Source: QHXW01 sp035280425 (GTDB lineage: Bacteria > Acidobacteriota > Terriglobia > Bryobacterales > Bryobacteraceae). From it: a stretch of DNA of 64,000 nt. The first letter of the stretch is position 1; every line of letters begins with the position of its first letter. The DNA is taken from positions 1-64,000 of the forward strand of contig DATEFW010000004.1 in NCBI GenBank assembly GCA_035280425.1. The letters are read 5' to 3'. Below, piece after piece: positions 8,341 through 17,057 of this stretch. A model generated the notes under the pieces. It had not been told where the DNA came from and did not search any database. It worked only from the letters and a program-made list of their open reading frames with translations. The translations under genes and the position numbers were made by a program.

Positions 8341-8916
8341 TTAGCCGACCGGACGCCGCATGATGGGGCGGGTTTTCGAGCGCCGGAGAACTTCTTCGAA
8401 TCCGGCTTTCCGGAAGGCGGGCGCAAGGCCGGTCCACGCGAAGACATCCGGCAGCGGCCGGGAGCCGGGGTCAACCGGATAGCCTTCGACGATTTTTGCT
8501 CCGCACTTGCGGGCATACGCTGCGGCGGCCTTCAATAGTTTTGCCGAGATGCCGGACCGCCGGAACGGCTTTGCCACAAACAGGCAGACCACGGACCAGA
8601 CGGGCTGCGCATCGACGGGCTTCAAAATACGGGAGCGTTCCAGGACCGGAAACGTTCCACGCGGTGCGAGCGCGCACCAACCAATGGGCCGCGGGCCGGA
8701 ATAAGCGATCAGACCGGGCGGAGGCCCTGTATCGACGATCTTCTTGAAAGCTTTTCTGTTGGCCTCGCCCTTCTGCTCGATGAACCGGGAGCGGGCGAGC
8801 CTCCACCACATGCACCAGCAACCGCCGCTCGCGCCGCGCTCGCCAAACAGAGTTTCGAGATCCCGCCAGCGTTCCGGCGTTAGGGGATGAAAGGTCAACT
8901 TGGAGCGCGCAGGCAT
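8341..8916 (-). CDS. GNAT-family N-acetyltransferase
   Basis: A 191-residue protein when started at ATG 8916 (MPARSKLTFHPL). An in-frame ATG at 8940 would add 8 residues. It contains GGCWCMWWR near the N-terminus and a GNAT acetyl-CoA region around VVCLFVAKPFRRSGISAKLL, followed by AAAYARKCGAKIVEGYPVDP. This matches a GNAT subgroup with a Cys-rich N-terminal motif whose substrate is not known to me. It converges tail to tail with argR, with no gap. Confidence 0.75.
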   Translation of the reverse strand: MPARSKLTFHPLTPERWRDLETLFGERGASGGCWCMWWRLARSRFIEQKGEANRKAFKKIVDTGPPPGLIAYSGPRPIGWCALAPRGTFPVLERSRILKPVDAQPVWSVVCLFVAKPFRRSGISAKLLKAAAAYARKCGAKIVEGYPVDPGSRPLPDVFAWTGLAPAFRKAGFEEVLRRSKTRPIMRRPVG

Positions 8917-8983
8917 ATTTTCAAGAGCGATTCTAGCCACTTTACATCCGGTGCATGGCGGGGGTCATTCCCGTCTGACTTGG

Positions 8984-8998
8984 AACGGATTTTCCGTT
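8984..8998. promoter_or_regulatory. Palindrome AACGGA-TTT-TCCGTT, possible operator
   Basis: A perfect 6-base inverted repeat with a 3-base spacer in the divergent region between the GNAT gene and the S9A peptidase gene, 18 bases ahead of the predicted -35 box. It may be a small operator or a chance palindrome. Confidence 0.25.
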
Positions 8999-9015
8999 GA
9001 TCCGTCTCTTTAGAG

Positions 9016-9044
9016 TTGCCGTGTAATTCCCCATGTATTACAGT
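9016..9044 (+). promoter_or_regulatory. Predicted sigma-70 promoter of the S9A peptidase gene
   Basis: TTGCCG (9016-9021) and TACAGT (9039-9044) are separated by 17 bases. Each matches consensus at four of six positions. The -10 lies 19 bases before the ATG at 9064. Confidence 0.4.
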
Positions 9045-9063
9045 TGGCGGCAGAACTTCTCTC

Positions 9064-11127
9064 ATGTCTAGAAAACACCTCCTCCTTTTTGCTGCGGTCG
9101 CCGCAGTAGCGGCGCCGATGTCTGTTCCGGTCCCGAAGACCCGCACCGACAACGTCACCGAAACGATCCACGGCGTCACGATCCGTGATCCCTACCGGTG
9201 GCTGGAAGATCAGAAGAGCCCGGAAACGCGCGCCTGGATTGACGCGGAAAATGCCTACACGCGCTCGGTTCTGGACCCGCTGCCGGGGCGGGCGGCGATC
9301 AATAAGCGGCTCGAGGAACTGCTGAAAACGGATCGTACGGGCACGCCGGTCGTGCGGAACGGCCGCTATTTCTTCATGCGGCGGCTGAAGGACCAGAACC
9401 AGTACACCATTTGCCTGCGAAAAGGGCTGCATGGGAGCGACGAAGTGCTGATCGATCCGAACAAATCGGGCGGCGATCAGACAACGTCGGTGGATATACA
9501 GGACGTCTCCAAAGACGGCCGCTGGCTGATTTACGGCACGCGTCACGGCGGCGAGGACGAAGTGGCGCTTACGATTCTGGATGTGGATGCGCATAAAGAC
9601 GTGGACCATCTGCCGCGCGCGCGTTACGAGTCGGTTGGCATTACTCCCGCGAAGAATGAACTTTACTATTCCAAGATGATGGACATCGGCTCGCGCATTT
9701 ATGTCCACAGTGTCGGCCAGGACGTAAAATCCGACCAGCTTATTTTTGGTGAGGGCACGGGACCCGAAGAATCGGTGGCATCAGAAGTATCGCTCGACGG
9801 GAAATATCTGGGCCTCTACATCAGCCACGGCTGGGGGAAAAAGACGGAGGTGTATTTCAAAGATCTGGCGCATAACGGCGCGACCGTGCCGGTGGTGAAC
9901 GACATCGACGCGGAGTTCAATCCCACAATTGCGGGCGACCAGATGTTTCTCGAAACCAACTGGAACGCACCGAACGGCCGGATTTTAGCGGTGGATCTGA
10001 AAAATCCGGTGCGTGCGAACTGGCGGGAGATCGTGCCGGAAGGCGGTTCGGCGATCCAGGGCTATTCGGCTGCGGGCGGGAGGCTCGCGGTGAATTATCT
10101 CGAGAATGTCAATTCACGGGTGAAGATTTTTGATGCGGCAGGAAAACATATTCGCGATATCGCGTTTCCGACGCTCGGTACGGTGACCGGCCTGATGGGG
10201 CGATGGGACAGTGACGAGGCATTTTATACTTTCGTATCGTTCGCGCAGCCGCCCACCAGTTATCGTTACGATGTCGCTAACGGCAGCCAGCAGGAATGGG
10301 CGCGCAATAAAGCGCCGGTCGATCCGAATCAATTCGAGGTCAAGCAGGTCTGGTATCCGTCGAAAGACAAGACGCGGATTCCCATGTTTCTGGTCTACAA
10401 GAAAGGGCTGAAACCGGATGGCAAGCGGCCCACGCTGCTCACCGGCTACGGCGGATTTCTGATCAGCGAGACTCCCACGTTCCGTACGGATGCGGTGATT
10501 TTCGCCGAACACGGCGGCGTGTTTGCGCTGCCCAATCTGCGCGGCGGCGGCGAATTCGGTGAAAAGTGGCACCGCTCGGGAATGCTGGACAAAAAGCAGA
10601 ATGTGTTCGACGACTTCATCGCGGCCGCCGAGTGGCTGGTCGAAAACGGTTATACCAATGCGCAACATCTCGCGATCCGGGGCGGCTCGAACGGCGGGCT
10701 GCTGATGGGCGTGATGATGACGCAGCGGCCGGACCTGTTCGGCGCAATCGCTTGCGAGTTTCCGCTGCTCGACATGCTGCGGTACCAGAAGTTTCTGCTC
10801 GGCAAGCTGTGGATACCGGAGTATGGGACTGCCGACGATGCGAAACAGTTCCAGGTGATCTATAAATATTCTCCATATCAGCACGTGAAAAAAGGGACCA
10901 AGTACCCGGCAGTCATGTTTGTCACTGGAGATGCGGATACGCGCGTGGCGCCGCTGCATGCGCGCAAGATGGCGGCGCTGATGCAGGCTTCGACCGGTTC
11001 GGACCGGCCGATCATACTTCGTTATGAGACCAAGGCGGGACACTCCGCGGGCCTGCCGGTGAGTAAGCAGGTGGAAGAGCAGACCGACGTTTTGAGTTTC
11101 CTGCTGGCCGAAGTTGGCGCGGGATAA
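9064..11127 (+). CDS. Prolyl oligopeptidase family serine peptidase (S9A), secreted
   Basis: A 687-residue protein starting at ATG 9064, with signal peptide MSRKHLLLFAAVAAVAAPMS. An N-terminal seven-bladed propeller precedes a C-terminal alpha/beta-hydrolase domain. The catalytic triad is Ser542 in RGGSNGGLL, Asp625 in GDADTRVAPLH and His660 in AGHSAG. The sequence PNLRGGGEFGEKWH just before the catalytic domain is typical of prolyl oligopeptidases. Such enzymes cleave short peptides after proline. Export to the periplasm is inferred from the signal. It appears to be a single-gene unit. Confidence 0.9.
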   Translation: MSRKHLLLFAAVAAVAAPMSVPVPKTRTDNVTETIHGVTIRDPYRWLEDQKSPETRAWIDAENAYTRSVLDPLPGRAAINKRLEELLKTDRTGTPVVRNGRYFFMRRLKDQNQYTICLRKGLHGSDEVLIDPNKSGGDQTTSVDIQDVSKDGRWLIYGTRHGGEDEVALTILDVDAHKDVDHLPRARYESVGITPAKNELYYSKMMDIGSRIYVHSVGQDVKSDQLIFGEGTGPEESVASEVSLDGKYLGLYISHGWGKKTEVYFKDLAHNGATVPVVNDIDAEFNPTIAGDQMFLETNWNAPNGRILAVDLKNPVRANWREIVPEGGSAIQGYSAAGGRLAVNYLENVNSRVKIFDAAGKHIRDIAFPTLGTVTGLMGRWDSDEAFYTFVSFAQPPTSYRYDVANGSQQEWARNKAPVDPNQFEVKQVWYPSKDKTRIPMFLVYKKGLKPDGKRPTLLTGYGGFLISETPTFRTDAVIFAEHGGVFALPNLRGGGEFGEKWHRSGMLDKKQNVFDDFIAAAEWLVENGYTNAQHLAIRGGSNGGLLMGVMMTQRPDLFGAIACEFPLLDMLRYQKFLLGKLWIPEYGTADDAKQFQVIYKYSPYQHVKKGTKYPAVMFVTGDADTRVAPLHARKMAALMQASTGSDRPIILRYETKAGHSAGLPVSKQVEEQTDVLSFLLAEVGAG

Positions 11128-11233
11128 GCGTTATTCTTCCCCAGCCAAGTGGCGCGAGTTGCATTCTGCGCCCGAGTGTTGTATTCAGTAAGGCGCACCA
11201 GAAAACCTCCGAGAGCCACCCCCCAGAGGCGTT

Positions 11234-12130
11234 ATGAAGGTATCACTAGGCAGTTGGGCTTTTTCGTTTGGTCCGTTTGCGGATAATCCAGTATCGTTGG
11301 AAGCCACTGTCAAACGGCTTTCCGAAGCCGGTTACGACGGCATTGAAATCTGCGGTTTTCCGCCGCATGTCACGCACGATTTATATCCCAGCCCAGAATC
11401 GCGCCGCAAACTGGTGCAGTTTCTTGAGGATCACAGGCTGGAGGTTTCCGGTTATGCCGCAGATTTCACCAGCGTGAATCCGGTGGTGGCGGGCAACAAA
11501 CAAAAGTACCTCGATCTGGTCCGGCGCAATGTGGAAATGTGTAAAGATATCGGGAGCCCCAATCTGCGCGTGGATTCGGTCGCGGCGCCGGGATCGATCG
11601 ACGAGCCCGATTACCGCTCCGCCTTTGACCGGCTGGCCGAGGTATGGCGCCATTCGGCCGCGATCGCCCAGGAAGGCGGAGTCCGGATGGTGTGGGAATT
11701 CGAGCCGGGATTTGCTTTCAACAAGCCGTCGGAAGTGATCGCCATGCACGAGGCGGTGGGGCATCCGAACTTTCGCGTGATGTTTGACACCTCGCACGCG
11801 TACATGTGCTCGGTGGTGGGTGCGCGCCAGCACGTCTCGAAGGAGACGCTGGCCGGAGGAGTTGGCGAATTCCTTGAAAAGCTGCGCGGCAAGATCGGCG
11901 CGATTCATTTGATCGACTCCGACGGCACGCTGCATGGCGACGAAACCAGCACGCACCGCCCGTTCGGTGAGGGCTTCGTGGATTTCCGGGCGCTTGCGCC
12001 CAAGCTCCTCGCCGTGCCGGGCATTGAATGGTGGTGCATCGATATGTGCTTCTGGGCGGGATCCTGGGATCTGGTTGAACCAAGCCTGAAATTCGTGCGG
12101 AATCTCCTCACCGCACGCGCCGCCGTATGA
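11234..12130 (+). CDS. Sugar phosphate isomerase/epimerase family (xylose isomerase-like TIM barrel)
   Basis: A 298-residue cytoplasmic TIM-barrel protein. The start MKVSLGSWAFSFGPFADNP and the motifs WEFEPG, FDTSHAYM and IHLIDSDGTLHGDE supply the Glu/Asp/His metal ligands seen in this superfamily. Members include inosose dehydratase and various epimerases, and the exact substrate cannot be read from the sequence. It overlaps the next gene, an amidohydrolase, by 4 bases. The pair probably acts in one catabolic pathway for a sugar or polyol derivative. Confidence 0.8.
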   Translation: MKVSLGSWAFSFGPFADNPVSLEATVKRLSEAGYDGIEICGFPPHVTHDLYPSPESRRKLVQFLEDHRLEVSGYAADFTSVNPVVAGNKQKYLDLVRRNVEMCKDIGSPNLRVDSVAAPGSIDEPDYRSAFDRLAEVWRHSAAIAQEGGVRMVWEFEPGFAFNKPSEVIAMHEAVGHPNFRVMFDTSHAYMCSVVGARQHVSKETLAGGVGEFLEKLRGKIGAIHLIDSDGTLHGDETSTHRPFGEGFVDFRALAPKLLAVPGIEWWCIDMCFWAGSWDLVEPSLKFVRNLLTARAAV

Positions 12131-13242
12131 CCCGCCGCCGTTTTCTGCAAGTCTCGGCCGCAGCCCCGATCACGCTGCCCGAGTTTCAGCCGAAGAGTAT
12201 GCTTCGCGTACCGGAACATCCGGTGATGCGCGCGAAGTTCCCCGTAATCGACGTGCACACCCATTTGTTCGGTCTGGGACGCAAAGCGGCGCCGGATTCG
12301 CCGGAGGCGCATGCCGAGCTGGCCGAGGTCGCCCGCTATATGGACGAGTGCAACCTGCAAACACTCATTAATCTGACCGGAGGCAACTCGCAAACGATTC
12401 CTGCGATTCGGAAGACCATGTCGGCGTTCGGCGGAAAATTTCTCACCGCTACAGAACCGGTCTGGAAGCGGGCAAACGATCCGGACTATCCGAAGTGGCA
12501 GGCCGATGAGCTGGCGAAGTGCAAACAGGAAGGGGCGGCCGGGCTAAAGATTCTGAAATATCTCGGCCTGGGTTTGCGGCAGAATGGCAAGCTCGTCCGG
12601 ATCGACGACCCGCGCTTCGACCCGATGTGGGAAGCCGCGGGCGCGCTTGATTTGCCTGTGCTCATTCACACCGGAGACCCCGGCGCGTTCTTTACTCCCA
12701 TAGACCGGTTCAACGAGCGCTACGAGGAGCTGCAAAGGCATCCGGAATGGTCGTTCTACGACCGTGATTTTCCCAAGCGCGGCGAACTGCACCAGGAGCG
12801 GCTGCGCGTGTTCGAACGACATCCCAAGACCACGTTCGTCGCTCTGCATGTCGCTAATGACGCCGAAGATCTGGCGCAGGCCGGCGAATGGCTGGACCGG
12901 CACCCCAACATGAACGTGGAAATCGGCGCGCGGCTGGGAGAACTCGGCCGTCAGCCACGGGCCTCCCGGAAATTCTTCGATCGCTACCAGGACCGCATCA
13001 TGTTCGGCACCGATGCCACCTTTGATGCGGGGAGAGAATATCCGCAGCAGGATTTGAAACCGGCGATGTACCGATGCTATTTTCGATTCCTGGAAACGGA
13101 CGATGAATATTTCGACTACGCGCCGTCAGCCGTGCCTCCTCAGGGGCGATGGAAAATTTATGGGATCGCGCTGCCCGATGCCATTCTGAAGAAGGTTTAT
13201 CACAATAATGCGGCGCGCCTGTTTCATTTGCCGCCGGTCTAG
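12127..13242 (+). CDS. Tat-exported amidohydrolase family protein
   Basis: A 371-residue protein. It begins MTRRRFLQVSAAAPITLP, a short twin-arginine-type leader. The metal-dependent hydrolase barrel follows with DVHTH (about 40-44), LIHTGD, ALHVAND and FGTDATFD as the likely metal-binding and catalytic stations. The amidohydrolase-2 family includes decarboxylases and lactonases. It is translationally coupled to the upstream isomerase-like gene. The substrate is unknown. Confidence 0.75.
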   Translation: MTRRRFLQVSAAAPITLPEFQPKSMLRVPEHPVMRAKFPVIDVHTHLFGLGRKAAPDSPEAHAELAEVARYMDECNLQTLINLTGGNSQTIPAIRKTMSAFGGKFLTATEPVWKRANDPDYPKWQADELAKCKQEGAAGLKILKYLGLGLRQNGKLVRIDDPRFDPMWEAAGALDLPVLIHTGDPGAFFTPIDRFNERYEELQRHPEWSFYDRDFPKRGELHQERLRVFERHPKTTFVALHVANDAEDLAQAGEWLDRHPNMNVEIGARLGELGRQPRASRKFFDRYQDRIMFGTDATFDAGREYPQQDLKPAMYRCYFRFLETDDEYFDYAPSAVPPQGRWKIYGIALPDAILKKVYHNNAARLFHLPPV

Positions 13243-13250
13243 AGTCCACT

Positions 13251-13715
13251 ATGACGGTTGAAATTGTGGAGTTCGATGATTCAGGAAACCGCAAGGCCAC
13301 GGTAGCGACACCAAAGACCGCAAAATCCGAGGCCGAGTGGCAGAAGCAATTGAAACCGGCGCAATTCGCGGTGACGCGCCAGGCGGGAACAGAGCCGGCA
13401 TTTTCCGGCGAGTATTACGATCTGCACGCCGACGGCATCTATCGCTGCATCTGCTGCGGCAACGCGCTGTTCAGTTCGGCAACCAAGTTCGAATCGGGTA
13501 CCGGCTGGCCAAGTTTCTGGGCGCCGATCGCCAAAGAAAATATCGATGTCCAAACCGATACGAGCCATGGAATGACGCGCACCGAAGTTCGATGCCGGAA
13601 ATGCGACGCGCACCTGGGCCACGTGTTTCCGGACGGCCCGCCCCCGACGCGCTTGCGCTACTGTATGAACTCGCTGGCGCTGGATTTCAGAAAGAGCCGT
13701 GAGTCTGCCGGGTAA
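13251..13715 (+). CDS. msrB: Peptide-methionine (R)-S-oxide reductase
   Basis: A 154-residue protein. It has two zinc-binding CxxC pairs (CICC and CRKC), the motif SGTGWPSFWAPI and the catalytic Cys138 in RYCMNSLALDF. MsrB reduces the R-diastereomer of protein methionine sulfoxide using thioredoxin. Most family members have RYCINS at the active site, and Met replaces Ile here. There is no signal peptide, so it is cytoplasmic. It follows the amidohydrolase gene by 8 bases. A second, periplasmic methionine sulfoxide reductase system (msrPQ) is encoded at 52938-54535. Confidence 0.92.
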   Translation: MTVEIVEFDDSGNRKATVATPKTAKSEAEWQKQLKPAQFAVTRQAGTEPAFSGEYYDLHADGIYRCICCGNALFSSATKFESGTGWPSFWAPIAKENIDVQTDTSHGMTRTEVRCRKCDAHLGHVFPDGPPPTRLRYCMNSLALDFRKSRESAG

Positions 13716-13721
13716 CCGGCC

Positions 13722-14252
13722 TCACAGCACCTTAACCGGCACGGTAGCCACAGTATTCTCCCAGGCGAGTTCGAGCGTAGCGGAGTCCGGACCGGTCGGC
13801 AGGAATTTGATCGTGAACTGCTCGAGCGGCTTTTCCGATTTGGTCACAGTCATATCGGCCCGGCCCAGATCCTGCGCTTCGTTGTAATTGAATGCGCCCC
13901 ACTGGTTGGCGACCTTGTTCACGATCAGCTTCCACCCGTTTTCTCCTGGAATGGTGAACAGCGAATACTTTCCCTTCGGTACTTTCAAACCGGCGATCTC
14001 GAGATCGGTATCGGTCTTGAGGGTCGTGGCTTCATCGGCGCCAGTGCGCCATACCTTGCCATATGGCTCGTGAACTCCCAGCATTTTGCGCCCGCGCAGG
14101 TAGGGACGCCCATAGTCGATGGTGATCTTATGACCGTTGATTTTGATGGAAGTCGTCTCGTGCGGGCTGAGGCGGCGTTGCTGCGCGGAGATGCCCGGCG
14201 CAATGCTCAGAACCAGCACACAGGCGGACACAGCGAGTAACAGTTTGCGCAT
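13722..14252 (-). CDS. DUF2911 family secreted protein
   Basis: A 176-residue protein starting at ATG 14252 (MRKLLLAVSACVLVLSIAPGISAQ), with a clear signal peptide. The mature part has SPHETTSIKINGHKITIDYGRP and GKVWRTGADEATTLKTD, the typical DUF2911 pattern, ending in a short beta-rich region. The function of the family is unknown. It converges with msrB 6 bases away and is transcribed divergently from the M13 peptidase gene. Confidence 0.8.
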   Translation of the reverse strand: MRKLLLAVSACVLVLSIAPGISAQQRRLSPHETTSIKINGHKITIDYGRPYLRGRKMLGVHEPYGKVWRTGADEATTLKTDTDLEIAGLKVPKGKYSLFTIPGENGWKLIVNKVANQWGAFNYNEAQDLGRADMTVTKSEKPLEQFTIKFLPTGPDSATLELAWENTVATVPVKVL

Positions 14253-14301
14253 GTTTTTTATTCTAAGCTCTGTCGGGACTGCCGGCGGAGACGTGGCCAT
14301 C

Positions 14302-14320
14302 TTAACGCTTAAAGTGTTAA
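14302..14320. promoter_or_regulatory. 19-base palindrome in the divergent DUF2911/M13 intergenic region
   Basis: The sequence TTAACGCTTAAAGTGTTAA pairs with its own reverse complement at eight of nine positions around a central A (14311). It sits 50 bases upstream of the DUF2911 start and 76 bases upstream of the M13 start, a suitable place for a shared operator. No matching regulator gene is adjacent. Confidence 0.4.
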
Positions 14321-14395
14321 CCAGCGGCATGGCGGTAACTTGACACTTTGCAGGCGGTGCGAAAACGTAGAACTAGGACCATTGAAAGAGGCGCT

Positions 14396-16477
14396 ATGCA
14401 TTTTGCCAGGATCAGCATGTTTCTTGTGTTAGGCGCAGCCGTGGGCGCGGCCCAGCCGAAGCCCGCGCCACACAAAAAAAGTGTGGCAAAGAAAAAGCCC
14501 GCCGCCGTTCCGCCCGAACACAACCAAACCCCCGGGTTTGATGCCACGGCGCTGGACAAGAACGTCGAGCCATGTGCGGATTTTTACCAATACGCCTGCG
14601 GAGGCTGGCGAGCCACGCATCCAATTCCGCCCGACCGCGCCGAGTGGGGCCGGTTCGACGAGCTCGAAGAACGCAACCTTGCGATCCTGCACGACATTCT
14701 CGAAAAAGCTGCGGTGAAAGATCCCAAGCGCACCCCGGTTGAGCAGAAGATTGGAGACTACTACGCGGCCTGCATGGATGAGACGGCGATCGATAAGAAA
14801 GGCCTGGAACCCATCCGGCCGGAGCTGGACCGGATTGCGGGACTCACCCGGACAGAAGACCTGGCGGCTGAAGTCGCGCGGCTGCACGGAATCGGGGCGA
14901 ACGCCATGTTCAACTTCACCTCGGCGCAGGATTTCAAAAATTCAAACGAGGAGATCGCGATGGCCGATCAGGGCGGCCTGGGGCTGCCCGATCGCGACTA
15001 TTACCTGAAAGACGATCCGCAATCCGAGCAGCTCAGAAAACAATACGTTGCACATGTCGAGAAAATGTTTGAGCTGTTGGGCAACTCGCCGGAAAAGGCG
15101 GCGGCGAGCGCCCAGACGGTCATGCGGCTCGAAACTGCGCTGGCGCGCGGTTCGCTCGACCTGGTTTCGCGGCGCGATCCGGACAAGATCTACCACAAGA
15201 TGGCGCGCGTGCGTTTGGCGACCACCCTTGATCCATCGTTCGGGTGGACAGCATATCTGGATGACACCCAAACACCGCCTATCGACGACCTGAATGTCGC
15301 TGTACCGGATTTCTTCAAGGCGCTTGATGAATTGATTAACACCACACCAGTCGACGACTGGAAAGTCTACTTGACCTGGCATCTGGTGCACTCGCAGGCG
15401 CCGCTGCTGCCGTCCGCATTCGTCAACGAAAATTTCAATTTTTATGGCAAAATTCTGACCGGCGCCAAAGAACTGCGGCCTCGATGGAAGCGTTGCGTTT
15501 CCATGGTCGACAGCGACTTGGGTGAAGCCCTCGGCCAGAAGTACGTGGAGCGCACTTTCGGCGTCGAAGGCAAAGAGCGAACGCTCCAGATGGTTCACGC
15601 CCTCGAGAATGCGCTCGGAAAAGACATCGGCGGTCTCGATTGGATGACGCCGGCTACCAAGAAAAAAGCTTTGGAAAAGCTGCACGCTATCACCAACAAG
15701 ATCGGCTATCCGGACAAATGGCGCGATTACTCAAGCGTGAATATCGTTCGCGGCGACGCTCTGGGGAATTCGCAGCGGGCCACAGCATTTGAATTTCACC
15801 GTGAGCTGAACAAGATCGGCAAGCCAGTGGACCGTACCGAGTGGCAGATGACTCCGCCTACAGTCAACGCCTACTACGATCCGCAGATGAATAACATCAA
15901 TTTCCCGGCAGGGATTCTCCAGCCTCCGTTTTTCGACCGCAATATGGACGACGCCGTGAACTTCGGCGCCATCGGAGGGGTGATCGGACACGAACTGACG
16001 CACGGCTTTGACGACGAAGGCCGAAAATTCGATCCCAAAGGCAACCTGCGCGACTGGTGGACGGCTCAGGATGCCGCTGAATTCGAGAAGCGCGCCAAAT
16101 GCGTTGCCGACGAATACTCGCATTTCTCACCGGTAGATGAGGTAAAGCTCAACGGCAAGCTGACGCTCGGAGAGAATACCGCGGACAACGGCGGGTTGCG
16201 CATTGCCTATATGGCGCTGCTCGAGGACATCGCCGCGAAAACGATTCCGCCGATTGACGGCTTCACCCCGCAGCAGCGCTTGTTTCTCGGTTATGCACAA
16301 GTGTGGTGCGAGAACGTAACCGACGAAGCCGAGCGCTTGTCGGCGGCCACGAATCCGCACTCGCCCGGCCGCTTCCGCGTCAACGGCGTCGTCCAAAACA
16401 TGCCGGAGTTCCAGAAAGCTTTCGGCTGCACCGTCGGCCAACCTATGGTCCGCCGGCCCGCCTGCCACGTCTGGTAG
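14396..16477 (+). CDS. M13 family zinc metallopeptidase (neprilysin/PepO-like), secreted
   Basis: A 693-residue protein starting at ATG 14396, with signal peptide MHFARISMFLVLGAAVGAA. The N-terminal M13 domain begins at DKNVEPCADFYQYACGGW. The catalytic part has NAYYDPQMNNINFPAGILQ, the zinc motif HELTH with His532, Glu533 and His536, and the third ligand Glu593 in GENTADNGG. It ends CHVW, close to the CxVW tail of the family. M13 enzymes are endopeptidases acting on peptides below a few kDa. It is probably periplasmic or outer-membrane associated. Confidence 0.92.
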   Translation: MHFARISMFLVLGAAVGAAQPKPAPHKKSVAKKKPAAVPPEHNQTPGFDATALDKNVEPCADFYQYACGGWRATHPIPPDRAEWGRFDELEERNLAILHDILEKAAVKDPKRTPVEQKIGDYYAACMDETAIDKKGLEPIRPELDRIAGLTRTEDLAAEVARLHGIGANAMFNFTSAQDFKNSNEEIAMADQGGLGLPDRDYYLKDDPQSEQLRKQYVAHVEKMFELLGNSPEKAAASAQTVMRLETALARGSLDLVSRRDPDKIYHKMARVRLATTLDPSFGWTAYLDDTQTPPIDDLNVAVPDFFKALDELINTTPVDDWKVYLTWHLVHSQAPLLPSAFVNENFNFYGKILTGAKELRPRWKRCVSMVDSDLGEALGQKYVERTFGVEGKERTLQMVHALENALGKDIGGLDWMTPATKKKALEKLHAITNKIGYPDKWRDYSSVNIVRGDALGNSQRATAFEFHRELNKIGKPVDRTEWQMTPPTVNAYYDPQMNNINFPAGILQPPFFDRNMDDAVNFGAIGGVIGHELTHGFDDEGRKFDPKGNLRDWWTAQDAAEFEKRAKCVADEYSHFSPVDEVKLNGKLTLGENTADNGGLRIAYMALLEDIAAKTIPPIDGFTPQQRLFLGYAQVWCENVTDEAERLSAATNPHSPGRFRVNGVVQNMPEFQKAFGCTVGQPMVRRPACHVW

Positions 16478-16550
16478 CACGGCACCACAGGTTTAGCCCG
16501 GTCACGCGGCTTTCCCTTCGCCCGCGCGCCGATTATCATGGGCTTGTCTG

Positions 16551-17057
16551 GTGGATCGCGAAGAAATCCTGGTCCGGTTGCGCGAAAGGATCGTGGCTTT
16601 CGCGGCATCTCGTATATCGGGGGACGTTGCGGAGGACCTCGCGCAGGAGGTCCTGATGCTGCTGCACGAAAAATATTCCGAAGTCGAACGCCTGGAAGAA
16701 CTTCTGCCCCTCTCGCTTCAGATCCTCCGCTTCAAAATGATGGCGTTGCACCGCAAAGTCGAGCGCCGCGGCGAGCGAGGCAGTGTTTCGGTAGACGAAA
16801 TCCAGTTGCCCGATCTCGGCCCGGATCCGGCAACCTACGTCGAGCGGAAAGAAATGCGGCATCGCCTTAAATCCGCGATGGCCGGGCTTGGCCCGCGCTG
16901 CCGACAGTTGATGCGCCTGAAGCTCGAAGGAAGAACTTTCGCCGAGATTCAAAAGCTGATGCGCGCTGCGACGATCAATACCGTCTATACCTGGGACTTC
17001 CGTTGCCGTAAAGATCTTCTCGCCAAGCTAGGTGGAAAATGGGAGAGCGGATCGTGA
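16551..17057 (+). CDS. ECF-type RNA polymerase sigma factor
   Basis: A 168-residue protein starting at GTG 16551. Region 2 is short and includes ISGDVAEDLAQEVLMLLHEKY. Region 4 includes LKSAMAGLGPRCRQLMRLKLEGRTFAEIQKLM, a helix-turn-helix for -35 recognition. The linker is Glu/Arg rich. It overlaps the next gene by 19 bases. That gene encodes a membrane protein of anti-sigma layout, so the two most likely form a sigma/anti-sigma pair. Confidence 0.75.
   Translation: MDREEILVRLRERIVAFAASRISGDVAEDLAQEVLMLLHEKYSEVERLEELLPLSLQILRFKMMALHRKVERRGERGSVSVDEIQLPDLGPDPATYVERKEMRHRLKSAMAGLGPRCRQLMRLKLEGRTFAEIQKLMRAATINTVYTWDFRCRKDLLAKLGGKWESGS

Noticed and set aside
11159..11187. Promoter TTGCAT-N17-TATTCA ahead of the sugar isomerase gene
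   Set aside because: The -10 matches consensus at only about three positions, so it was not listed.
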